Below are positions 1 through 5,708 of a stretch of DNA of 5,708 nucleotides, one piece after another. Position numbers and translations under genes: made by a program. Origin of the DNA: Dehalococcoidia bacterium (GTDB lineage: Bacteria; Chloroflexota; Dehalococcoidia; GIF9; AB-539-J10); the NCBI GenBank assembly GCA_030669525.1, contig DAOVDO010000067.1, positions 1 through 5,708 on the forward strand. Reading direction: 5' to 3'. The first letter of the stretch is position 1; the number at the start of each line of letters is the position of its first letter. The notes under the pieces were generated by a model. The model ran no database searches, had not been told where the DNA came from, and saw nothing but the letters and a program-made list of their open reading frames with translations.

Positions 1-135
1 TCGGGTCTGAACATCTATCCCTAGCTCTTCGTCTATTATCTTGACAATGCTACCAAACTGGAGTCCCTCAAAAGTCCACCCTACGGCTTCAAGGTTCGCC
101 ATGTCAACTGTGTAAGAGATATACACCGTAGGCAT
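1..135 (-). CDS. Unidentified protein, N-terminal fragment cut by the window edge
   Basis: An open frame on the minus strand runs from an ATG at 135-133 to the window edge, giving 45 codons with no stop. The peptide begins MPTVYISYTVDMANLEAVGW and ends with IDEELGIDVQTR. Its mix of hydrophobic and charged residues looks like a real soluble protein, and the other frames here that I checked are broken by stops. I do not recognise the family. The frame is open upstream to a TAG about 21 codons before the ATG, so a GTG at 186-184 is an alternative start adding 17 residues. A second in-frame ATG lies at codon 12. No good Shine-Dalgarno sequence precedes any of these, which lowers confidence. A TACAAT at 173-168 on this strand could be a -10 box, but no matching -35 is visible. 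The frame diverges from the por operon, so it is not part of that transcript. It could also be the remnant of a decayed gene. Confidence 0.45.
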   Translation of the reverse strand, partial: MPTVYISYTVDMANLEAVGWTFEGLQFGSIVKIIDEELGIDVQTR

Positions 136-362
136 ATAGGGATGTGAGAAAATCTGCTTCTTATGGAATTGTAAAAAACAGTTCACCCCAAGCTAATTGA
201 CTTCAAGAGTTGTAGGGAATGAAATCATATAAAGTTTGCTTGGGATAAATCATGTAGAACAATACCTTAAGCCGCAAGCAAAAATGATACCTTGAAGACA
301 ACACATATATTTGACACATCCAAGTAATGAGAGTTAACATACATACTTGTGCCCTTTGAAAT
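136..362. other. Divergent non-coding region upstream of porG
   Basis: This stretch separates the minus-strand frame from porG. It is richer in A and T than the genes around it and contains no convincing coding frame; a longer minus-strand open frame crossing it overlaps the start of porG antisense and has no recognisable protein features. The only regulatory signal I would defend is the promoter at 311-340. Two short inverted repeats are present (CCCAAGC at 187-193 with GCTTGGG at 238-244, and CTTCAAG at 201-207 with CTTGAAG at 291-297), but their arms are only 7 bases and widely spaced, so they may be chance. No tRNA, riboswitch or terminator was recognised. Confidence 0.6.
311..340 (+). 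promoter_or_regulatory. Putative sigma70-type promoter for the por operon
   Basis: A perfect -35 hexamer TTGACA lies at 311-316, followed after 18 bases by TAACAT at 335-340, which matches four of six positions of the -10 consensus. Transcription would begin near 347, leaving a leader of about 16 bases before the ATG at 363. An inverted repeat, CAAGTA at 321-326 and TACTTG at 344-349, flanks the -10 box and could be an operator. The call rests on consensus matching and on its position directly before the first gene of the operon. Confidence 0.45.
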
Positions 363-989
363 ATGAAGCGACAAATCAATGAAATTAACCGAATGGCAGG
401 AAAACCCTCTCTGAATACAAGACCGTATGAGATTAGATGGCATGGCCGAGGTGGCCAGGGGGCCATAACAGCTGCCAAGATAGTGGCACAGGCAGCTTAC
501 CTCAAAGGCTACCAGGGGGTAACCTCTGCACCATCATTCGGCGCCGAGAGGAGAGGCGCTCCGGTAAGCGCATCAACCAGGATTTCACCGGAACCAGTCA
601 TGGCCATATCGCAGGTGGAAAAACCCGATGTGGTAGTAGTCCTGGACTACACCTTGCTGAAATATCAGGAGGTAACCAGCGGACTGGGCAGGGGAGGATG
701 GCTCATAGTGAATTCCTGGCAACATCCAAGAGAGCTTAATATCAAAAGTGACTTCAATATCGCTACCGCCGATGCCACCAGGATATGCCAGAAACTGGGG
801 CTGATAGTCGCCGGCCTTACAGTGGTGAATACAGCCATACTGGGGGCATTTATCCGCGCCACCAAAATAGTGGACATGGCAAGGATAGAAAGGGCAGTAA
901 GAGAAAGATTCCCCGGCAACGCTATAGATATTAATCTCGCCGCGATTACAAAGACCTACGAGATAACCAAACTGGAGAAAGTAAGGTAA
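363..989 (+). CDS. porG: Pyruvate:ferredoxin oxidoreductase, gamma subunit
   Basis: This is the gamma subunit (208 aa) of a multi-subunit 2-oxoacid:ferredoxin oxidoreductase, the cytoplasmic enzyme that converts pyruvate and CoA to acetyl-CoA, CO2 and reduced ferredoxin. The family signature WHGRGGQGA is at residues 26-34, followed by the conserved SAPSFGAERRGAPV at 55-68. The rest fits the usual single-domain gamma subunit of about 180-200 residues. It is the first gene of the porGDAB order, with the delta gene 9 bases downstream. A TGA lies two codons before the ATG at 363, so the start cannot be further upstream. There is no clear Shine-Dalgarno sequence, and the first 21 residues precede the conserved core, so the ATG at 393 is a real alternative start. 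Pyruvate is preferred as substrate because of the complete operon, but a 2-oxoisovalerate or other 2-oxoacid enzyme cannot be excluded from this subunit alone. Confidence 0.93.
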   Translation: MKRQINEINRMAGKPSLNTRPYEIRWHGRGGQGAITAAKIVAQAAYLKGYQGVTSAPSFGAERRGAPVSASTRISPEPVMAISQVEKPDVVVVLDYTLLKYQEVTSGLGRGGWLIVNSWQHPRELNIKSDFNIATADATRICQKLGLIVAGLTVVNTAILGAFIRATKIVDMARIERAVRERFPGNAIDINLAAITKTYEITKLEKVR

Positions 990-998
990 TAGAAAGTC

Positions 999-1298
999 AT
1001 GATAACCAGGAACTGCAAGCATATATGCAGTGAATCATCACCGGGCATTGGCGAAGGAGGAAGGACGGGGGAATGGCGCAATTCACACCCGGTGATAGAC
1101 CCCCAAAAGTGCATCCCGTCCAGACAAAACAAGCCCACCTGCTTTATATGCTGGCTCTATTGCCCGGATGCTGTCATCAGCAAGACCATCCCCATCCAGA
1201 TAAATCTGGAATACTGCAAAGGATGCGGAATATGCTCACAGGTATGCCCGGCACAGGCTATAACTATGGTAACTGAAGAGGAGTTCTGTTCTGAATAA
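999..1298 (+). CDS. porD: Pyruvate:ferredoxin oxidoreductase, delta subunit (2[4Fe-4S] ferredoxin-like)
   Basis: This small iron-sulfur subunit (99 aa) relays electrons from the thiamine-diphosphate site to external ferredoxin. The delta-subunit signature is clear: a glycine-rich TGEWR segment at residues 23-27, then HPVIDPQKC leading into the first cluster. The second cluster is canonical, with C73, C76, C79 and C83 followed by proline (CKGCGICSQVCP). The first cluster is unusual: C38 is separated from C48 by nine residues, after which C48, C51 and C55-Pro follow the usual spacing (CFICWLYCP). In ordinary 2[4Fe-4S] ferredoxins the first two cysteines are two residues apart. The frame is uninterrupted and flanking residues are conserved, so this is not a frameshift. 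Further cysteines occur at 6, 10 and 97. The ATG at 999 has only a weak AG-rich region upstream. Family identity is secure; the consequence of the cysteine spacing is unknown. Confidence 0.93.
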   Translation: MITRNCKHICSESSPGIGEGGRTGEWRNSHPVIDPQKCIPSRQNKPTCFICWLYCPDAVISKTIPIQINLEYCKGCGICSQVCPAQAITMVTEEEFCSE

Positions 1299-1314
1299 GA
1301 CAGATTGAGTAACT

Positions 1315-2544
1315 TTGACAAATAAAAAGATAGATAGGAGAACTGAGATACAGATACTTGATGGCAATCAGGCTGCGGCTCAGGGGGCAAAGCTCAGCCG
1401 CGTCCAGGTGATTGCTGCCTACCCAATTACACCCCAGACACCGCTCACTGAAACGCTCTCTAAATTTGTAGAGGGAGGGAACCTCAACGCTGAGTATGTT
1501 GCCGTCGAGAGTGAGCACAGCGCCCTTACCGTATGTGTTTCAGCTTCTATTGCAGGAGCCAGAACCTTCACTGGCACCAGCTCGCATGGTTTAGCTTATA
1601 TGCATGAGATGCTGCATTGGACCGCTGGAGCACGTCTCCCAGTAGTCCTTGCCTGCGTCAACCGTGCCATTGGGGCACCCTGGAATGTACTGAACGACCA
1701 GCAGGACTCTATATCCCAACGGGATACTGGCTGGATACAAATATACGCTCGAAACAACCAGGAGATATTGGATTCGATGATCCAGGCTTATAAGATTGCC
1801 GAGACTGTCTACGTACCTGTCATGGTCTGCTACGACGGTTATGTCCTATCTCACACTGAAATGCCGGTGGATGTTCCTTCGCAGGAGGATATAGACAGAT
1901 TTTTACCCCCGTATAAGCCCCACACAATACTGGACCCGGCCGATCCCAAAAATTATAATCTTGTAACCCTGGCAGACCCCAGGGCTAACACTGAGGGCAT
2001 GCTCTGCCATGGATATATGGAGCTGAGGTATCTCCTGCAAGAGGCTTTGCAAAACTCAAAAGAAACGATAACCAAGGTAGGCCAGGAGTTCGGCGAATTA
2101 TTTGGAAGAAGCTACGCCAATATGTTCTGGGAAGACAAACTGGATGATGCCGATATAGTTATTGTAGCTATGGGCAGCCTGGCGATGGAAGCAATAGTAG
2201 CCGCAGACATACTTAGGAAAGAAGGCCACAAGGTAGGCGTCCTCGGCTTGAGAGTGTTCAGACCCTTCCCTGCAGCCGATTTGGTGAAGGCGCTGAAAAA
2301 GTCCCGTCTTATCGTGGTTTTCGATAAGAACATCAGCTATGGCTCGGAAGGAGCTACATGCTCAGAAATCAAATCAGCCCTCTACGGAAACCATATGAAT
2401 GCGGTAATACGAAACTTTATCGTTGGCCTGGGTGGCCGTGATGTTAAAGCCAGGGAGCTGGCAGAGGCAGTGAACAAATCGCTGCTGTCGTTAAAAGAAG
2501 GCGTTTTAAATAGCGAATATCCTGAATGGATATGCTACATTTGA
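1315..2544 (+). CDS. porA: Pyruvate:ferredoxin oxidoreductase, alpha subunit
   Basis: The alpha subunit (409 aa, normal for the family) supplies the pyrimidine-binding side of the thiamine-diphosphate site and much of the substrate pocket. Visible landmarks are YPITP at residues 36-40, whose threonine is expected to contact the substrate carboxylate; VESEHSA at 64-70, where E65 is the likely glutamate that activates thiamine diphosphate; TSSHGLAYMHEML at 88-100; and NRAIGAPWNVLNDQQD at 116-131, where R117 is a likely substrate-binding arginine. Residue roles are inferred from studied pyruvate:ferredoxin oxidoreductases. From about 270 the protein continues into the transketolase C-terminal-like domain (AMGSLAMEAIVAADILRKEG). 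Translation must begin at the TTG at 1315: an in-frame TGA lies three codons upstream, and no ATG, GTG or TTG occurs before the conserved core. No strong ribosome binding site is seen, so translation may be helped by the porD stop 16 bases upstream. Confidence 0.95.
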   Translation: MTNKKIDRRTEIQILDGNQAAAQGAKLSRVQVIAAYPITPQTPLTETLSKFVEGGNLNAEYVAVESEHSALTVCVSASIAGARTFTGTSSHGLAYMHEMLHWTAGARLPVVLACVNRAIGAPWNVLNDQQDSISQRDTGWIQIYARNNQEILDSMIQAYKIAETVYVPVMVCYDGYVLSHTEMPVDVPSQEDIDRFLPPYKPHTILDPADPKNYNLVTLADPRANTEGMLCHGYMELRYLLQEALQNSKETITKVGQEFGELFGRSYANMFWEDKLDDADIVIVAMGSLAMEAIVAADILRKEGHKVGVLGLRVFRPFPAADLVKALKKSRLIVVFDKNISYGSEGATCSEIKSALYGNHMNAVIRNFIVGLGGRDVKARELAEAVNKSLLSLKEGVLNSEYPEWICYI

Positions 2545-2549
2545 GAGGG
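2544..2549 (+). promoter_or_regulatory. Ribosome binding site that fixes the porB TTG start
   Basis: The sequence AGAGGG overlaps the last base of the porA stop codon and lies 8 bases before the TTG at 2558. A nearer ATG at 2553 is too close to it and is followed after one codon by TGA, so it cannot be the porB start. The arrangement suggests that porA and porB translation are coupled. Confidence 0.6.
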
Positions 2550-2557
2550 TTTATGCC

Positions 2558-3472
2558 TTGAAAACTAATGCAGTCAACCTGACCGAAGCAGAATATCTAC
2601 TGCCGGGCAACAGGACTTGCCCTGGCTGTGCCTTATCTCTCGCCTATCGTCATATTCTAAAAGCGCTGGAAGGACAGGTTATTGTGACGGTGCCAGCCAG
2701 TTGCCTCACCGTACTGCACGGCATGTATCCAATAACTTCTGTAACTATCCCCTGCGTAAATACACCATTTGCCTCCACAGGGGCATCAGCTACCGGCCTG
2801 GTTGCCGGGCTGAAAGCACTGGGCAAAAAAGGGTTAACTGTGTTAGCCTGCGCTGGTGATGGAGGCACACACGACATAGGAATCCAGGCATTGAGCGGTG
2901 CTGCTGAAAGGCAAAACGATTTCATCTACATCTGCTATGACAATGAAGGCGATATGAATACTGGCAACCAGCGCTCGAGCTCCACGCCCCTGGGCGCTAC
3001 TTCAGGCACTACGCCTATTCTAGGCAAGCAGCAAAACCCAAAAGATATGACAGCGATAATGGAGGCGCACGGCATCCCCTATGTCGCTACCGCCAACGCT
3101 TCCTACCCCCTGGACCTTTACGAAAAGGTCAAGAGAGCAAAGACGATAGAGGGAACCAGGTTCATACACATATTCACACCCTGCCCACCAGGATGGCAGT
3201 TCCCCTTCAGTGACACCATAAAAATCGGCGAACTCGCGGTAGAAACCGGACTCGTTGTACTCTACGAGGTTGAAGATGGCAATTTTCGCCTCACCTCGGC
3301 CAGCGAATCCATCGCCCGGAGGGGTAAGCTAAAGCCAGTGAGGGAATACCTAATGAAGCAGGGAAGGTTCGAGAGCATCACTGAAGAGCAGATTAAAAAA
3401 GTGCAGGACTGGGTAAACGCCCGCTGGAAGCGCTGCCTGGACCGAGTAGCCGGCCAAACGTTAAGCCCCTAA
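2558..3472 (+). CDS. porB: Pyruvate:ferredoxin oxidoreductase, beta subunit (thiamine diphosphate-binding)
   Basis: The beta subunit (304 aa, normal length) binds the pyrophosphate and Mg2+ end of thiamine diphosphate and holds the [4Fe-4S] cluster nearest the active site. The thiamine motif is complete: GDGG at residues 100-103 and N129 after the expected spacing of 26 residues (GDG-x26-N), within the stretch CYDNEGDMNTGNQRS. Likely cluster ligands are C21 and C24 (TCPGC), C49 (PASC) and C209 (TPCPPGW), matching the four-cysteine pattern of PorB. The start is TTG at 2558, chosen because an AGAGGG site lies 8 bases upstream and the core begins soon after. The gene is the last of the operon, 13 bases after porA. 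The TPCPPGW segment and overall similarity favour a pyruvate enzyme, although related 2-oxoacid oxidoreductases share the same cofactor motifs. Confidence 0.95.
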   Translation: MKTNAVNLTEAEYLLPGNRTCPGCALSLAYRHILKALEGQVIVTVPASCLTVLHGMYPITSVTIPCVNTPFASTGASATGLVAGLKALGKKGLTVLACAGDGGTHDIGIQALSGAAERQNDFIYICYDNEGDMNTGNQRSSSTPLGATSGTTPILGKQQNPKDMTAIMEAHGIPYVATANASYPLDLYEKVKRAKTIEGTRFIHIFTPCPPGWQFPFSDTIKIGELAVETGLVVLYEVEDGNFRLTSASESIARRGKLKPVREYLMKQGRFESITEEQIKKVQDWVNARWKRCLDRVAGQTLSP

Positions 3473-3532
3473 AAGAAGAGGTGGAGGCCACAGGAACAGA
3501 AGGCTACAATAGACCCAGCCGAGGTAAGAAAG
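3473..3532 (+). promoter_or_regulatory. porB to radical SAM gap with a good ribosome binding site
   Basis: This 60-base gap has no visible hairpin terminator and no convincing promoter, so the radical SAM gene may be co-transcribed with the por operon. GAGGT at 3521-3525 sits 7 bases before the ATG at 3533 and fixes that start. The gap happens to be open in the shared frame of porB and the following gene, but it holds no start codon in that frame. Confidence 0.55.
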
Positions 3533-5365
3533 ATGGCTCCTCTCGACGATATTCTCCACCAAGTCTCTAAGCCAGCTCGCTACACCGGAGGCGAGTGGAA
3601 TAGCATCGTTAAAGATTGGGAGGCAATTCCAATTCGAAGTGTTTTAGCCTTCCCCGACATTTACGAAGTCGGTATGTCCAATCTAGCGCTGCCTATACTC
3701 TACGAAATACTTAATAATCAGCCCGATGTCCTTGCCGAAAGAGTCTATGCCCCCTGGACGGATATGGAAACGGTCCTGCGCCTCCATAACATCCCCCTGT
3801 TTAGCTTAGAAACCAGGCATCCACTGGGCGATTTTGACATCATCGGCTTTTCTTTAGGTTATGAACTTACCTATACCAATGCGTTAAATATGCTCGATTT
3901 GGCTCAAATTCCACTATTCAGCCATCAGAGGAACGATTCACACCCCTTGATAATAGCCGGGGGCAGTTGCGCTCTCAACCCGGAACCAGTGGCCGATTTC
4001 TTTGATTTATTCGTCATCGGTGAGGGTGAAGAGGCAATATTGAAACTTGTGGAAGTCTTCCGTGCCTACAAAACCAATAAGGGGGAGCTGCTACGGCAGG
4101 CTTCAACTATCCCTGGAATCTATGTCCCAAGCTTATATCAAGTCGATTACCACAAAGACGGTACACTTGCTGGTATCGCTCCGAAGGTGCCTGAAGCCAA
4201 GCCGACGATTGAACGCCAAATAGTAGCTAAGCTGCCGCAGCCGGTTACTAAACCAGTTGTTCCCTACATCGAAATAGTCCACGACCGTGGAGCTATCGAG
4301 ATCCAGCGGGGATGCAGCCGGGGATGCCGCTTTTGCCAGGCTGGGATGATTTATCGCCCAGTCCGCGAACGCCCCCAGGAGGAGATAATCAACGCCGCGG
4401 CGTCACTTATAGAGAACTGTGGTTATAATGAAATATCCCTAGTTTCCCTCAGCAGTGGAGACTATCATAACTTAAATGAATTAATCGGTCGGCTGTCCCA
4501 CAAATATTACCACGATAACCTTACCCTGTCCCTACCCAGCCTCCGCCTCGATACTTCGTCAGTAGAGTTAATAGAGTCATTACCCTCCCGACGCAAGACC
4601 ACTCTGACCTTCGCTCCCGAAGCTGGAAGCGAGAGACTGAGGCAAGCCATCAACAAAAGTATGCCCGAAGAGGTGATACTTGAGACCTTCGCCGCCGCTT
4701 TCAGCAAAGGCTGGGTGAATCTTAAACTTTATTTCATGATTGGACTACCTACTGAGACCATCGATGACATAAAGGGCATCGTTGACCTGGTAACCAAAAT
4801 CTGCCAGCTAGGCAGAAAGGTCAGAAACAAACCACCAAGAGTTAGAGTTAGCGTATCAACTTTTATCCCCAAAGCCCACACCCCCTGCCAATGGTTAGCC
4901 CAAGACACAGAAGAGCAGCTTTCTCCCAAACATGAACTGCTCAAACAAGGTTTACGCCGGGCTGGAGCTCAGCTCTCCTGGCAAGACCCGAAGACCAGCC
5001 AGATTGAGGCAGCCTTATCTCGAGGTGACCGACGCTTAGGAAAAGTTATCCACAAAGCCTGGGAACTGGGCAGCAAATTCGATGCCTGGCATGAACACTT
5101 TAACTATGATAACTGGCTTCATGCCTTCACCGAAAACGGACTTGACCCCGCCTTCTACGCCAGTCGGGAACGACCCCTGAACGAGATACTACCCTGGCAG
5201 CATATCAATATCGGGGTAGCTCCAGCCTTCCTCAAAAAGGAATACCAAAATATAGAGCAGGGGAAAGAGACTCCCGACTGCCGCCACGAACCATGCAATG
5301 CCTGCGGACTCCAGCGATGGCAGCCTGACTGCCAGCAAAAACTTCAACAAAGCAAAACAGCCTGA
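3533..5365 (+). CDS. Radical SAM protein with N-terminal cobalamin-binding-like domain (TIGR03960-type)
   Basis: This 610-aa protein contains the radical SAM cysteine motif C261-x3-C265-x2-C268 in the stretch EIQRGCSRGCRFCQAG, which should bind the [4Fe-4S] cluster that cleaves S-adenosylmethionine. The N-terminal part (about 35-175) resembles a cobalamin-binding Rossmann fold: a strand leading into FPDIYEVGMSN at 40-50, then DIIGFSLGYELTYTN and IIAGGSCALNPEP. The cobalamin motif DxHxxG appears as DIYEVG (42-47), with Tyr instead of the axial His. The radical SAM core continues through LSLPSLRLDT, FAPEAGSERLR and KLYFMIGLPTET. A C-terminal extension (about 480-610) ends in a cysteine cluster, C583, C588, C591 and C600, which may bind metal. 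Length and motifs match the uncharacterised family that I recall as TIGR03960. In many bacteria this family is fused to, or followed by, a DUF2344 domain; neither occurs before rplY here. The substrate is unknown. The SD at 3521-3525 supports the start. Confidence 0.85.
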   Translation: MAPLDDILHQVSKPARYTGGEWNSIVKDWEAIPIRSVLAFPDIYEVGMSNLALPILYEILNNQPDVLAERVYAPWTDMETVLRLHNIPLFSLETRHPLGDFDIIGFSLGYELTYTNALNMLDLAQIPLFSHQRNDSHPLIIAGGSCALNPEPVADFFDLFVIGEGEEAILKLVEVFRAYKTNKGELLRQASTIPGIYVPSLYQVDYHKDGTLAGIAPKVPEAKPTIERQIVAKLPQPVTKPVVPYIEIVHDRGAIEIQRGCSRGCRFCQAGMIYRPVRERPQEEIINAAASLIENCGYNEISLVSLSSGDYHNLNELIGRLSHKYYHDNLTLSLPSLRLDTSSVELIESLPSRRKTTLTFAPEAGSERLRQAINKSMPEEVILETFAAAFSKGWVNLKLYFMIGLPTETIDDIKGIVDLVTKICQLGRKVRNKPPRVRVSVSTFIPKAHTPCQWLAQDTEEQLSPKHELLKQGLRRAGAQLSWQDPKTSQIEAALSRGDRRLGKVIHKAWELGSKFDAWHEHFNYDNWLHAFTENGLDPAFYASRERPLNEILPWQHINIGVAPAFLKKEYQNIEQGKETPDCRHEPCNACGLQRWQPDCQQKLQQSKTA

Positions 5366-5430
5366 AAATTTGACTTCTAATTGAAAAAGCACTAAGCTAT
5401 ATCTTTCGAACCAATGAGTGAGGCAATAAG
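5366..5430 (+). promoter_or_regulatory. Gap before rplY with ribosome binding site
   Basis: The 65-base gap is A+T-rich. GTGAGG at 5418-5423 lies 7 bases before the rplY ATG and is a good Shine-Dalgarno sequence. TTGACT at 5370-5375 resembles a -35 box, but the hexamer 17 bases further (TAAGCT at 5393-5398) is a poor -10, so an independent promoter for rplY is possible but unproven. I see no hairpin followed by a T-run that would end the upstream transcript. Confidence 0.4.
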
Positions 5431-5708
5431 ATGGAGCAATTTGAACTCGAAGTTTCCAAACGGGAAACAACAGGTAAGAAAGTAAGGTTTTTGCGTCGTG
5501 AGGGCATTACGCCGGCTAACCTCTACGGACATGGAATCGATTCCACTTCCCTGCAGGCTGATACTAAACACCTAGAGCAGATGCTGACTCAAGCAGGCAA
5601 GACCAGCCTCGTCTCCCTTAAGATTAAAGACTCAAAGACGCCAGTACCAGTAAAGGTCTTAGTCCGTGAAGTCCAAAAAAATCCCCTCACTGATGAGCTG
5701 CTCCATGT
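5431..5708 (+). CDS. rplY: Large-subunit ribosomal protein L25 (general stress protein Ctc type), partial
   Basis: The first 92 codons are present and the gene continues beyond the right edge. L25 binds 5S rRNA in the large ribosomal subunit. The peptide starts MEQFELEVSKRETTGKK and carries the family landmarks: VRFLRREGITPANLYGHG at about 18-35, matching the conserved arginine/glycine-proline-x-x-x-tyrosine-glycine loop, and VREVQKNPLTDELLHV at the cut end, matching the usual segment that leads into an HVDF motif. Whether a C-terminal Ctc/TL5 domain follows cannot be seen, so a short or long L25 are both possible; starting residues of this style are common in the long bacterial form. The ATG is supported by GTGAGG 7 bases upstream. 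It lies 65 bases after the radical SAM gene on the same strand. Confidence 0.92.
   Translation, partial: MEQFELEVSKRETTGKKVRFLRREGITPANLYGHGIDSTSLQADTKHLEQMLTQAGKTSLVSLKIKDSKTPVPVKVLVREVQKNPLTDELLH

Noticed and set aside
262..293. Direct repeat ATACCTT at 262-268 and 287-293
   Set aside because: Two 7-base copies 25 bases apart in A+T-rich DNA are within chance expectation and match no binding site that I know.
187..297. Interleaved 7-base inverted repeats upstream of porG, considered as a riboswitch or pseudoknot
   Set aside because: The arms are short, the spacers long (44 and 83 bases), the region lies upstream of the predicted transcription start, and no known riboswitch core is visible.
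203..478. Minus-strand open frame of 91 codons overlapping the start of porG
   Set aside because: It runs antisense to the conserved WHGRGGQG coding region, has no recognisable domain and looks like a by-product of porG and the A+T-rich leader.
585..1022. Minus-strand open frame of 145 codons antisense to porG and porD
   Set aside because: The plus strand here encodes clear PorG sequence; the antisense product has no family features and no plausible ribosome binding site was noted.
3470..3535. porB and the radical SAM gene share a frame with no further stop after the porB TAA, suggesting readthrough
   Set aside because: Twenty stop-free codons are expected often by chance, PorB ends at its normal length, and the radical SAM gene has its own good ribosome binding site.
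5189..5470. Minus-strand open frame of 93 codons over the end of the radical SAM gene and start of rplY
   Set aside because: It is antisense to two well-supported genes and has no family features.

Overview
The window is a compact stretch of bacterial (or less likely archaeal) chromosome with one dominant theme. It holds a complete four-gene operon for a 2-oxoacid:ferredoxin oxidoreductase, most likely pyruvate:ferredoxin oxidoreductase, in the order gamma-delta-alpha-beta (porG, porD, porA, porB). This is followed on the same strand by a radical SAM protein with a cobalamin-binding-like N-terminal domain, and by the first 92 codons of a ribosomal protein L25/Ctc gene that runs off the right edge. 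At the left edge, the minus strand carries the first part of an unidentified reading frame that diverges from the por operon.

Layout: 1-135 (minus) is the truncated unknown frame. 136-362 is a non-coding divergent region with a plausible sigma70-type promoter (TTGACA/TAACAT) just ahead of porG. 363-3472 is the por operon, with gaps of 9, 16 and 13 bases between genes. 3473-3532 is a short gap whose only clear signal is a ribosome binding site. 3533-5365 is the radical SAM gene. 5366-5430 is a short gap before rplY, which starts at 5431.

Function: PorA and PorB form the thiamine-diphosphate active site. PorD carries two [4Fe-4S] clusters that pass electrons to ferredoxin, and PorG completes the CoA-dependent enzyme. 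Together they interconvert pyruvate + CoA and acetyl-CoA + CO2 with reduced ferredoxin, which is typical of anaerobic metabolism. The radical SAM protein belongs to a widespread family whose substrate I do not know. Its position before a ribosomal protein gene hints at a housekeeping role, but that is inference.

Organism: the separate-subunit Por enzyme, the oxygen-sensitive Fe-S enzymes, the Ctc-type L25, a roughly balanced base composition and the use of TTG starts point to an anaerobic bacterium. A Dehalococcoidia-like member of Chloroflexota or a clostridial relative would fit. This assignment is an impression and was not tested. I see no mobile element, CRISPR array, tRNA or rRNA, and no sign of an undescribed multi-gene system. 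The points worth a second look are the unusual cysteine spacing in PorD, the Tyr-for-His change in the cobalamin-type motif of the radical SAM protein, and the unidentified divergent frame.
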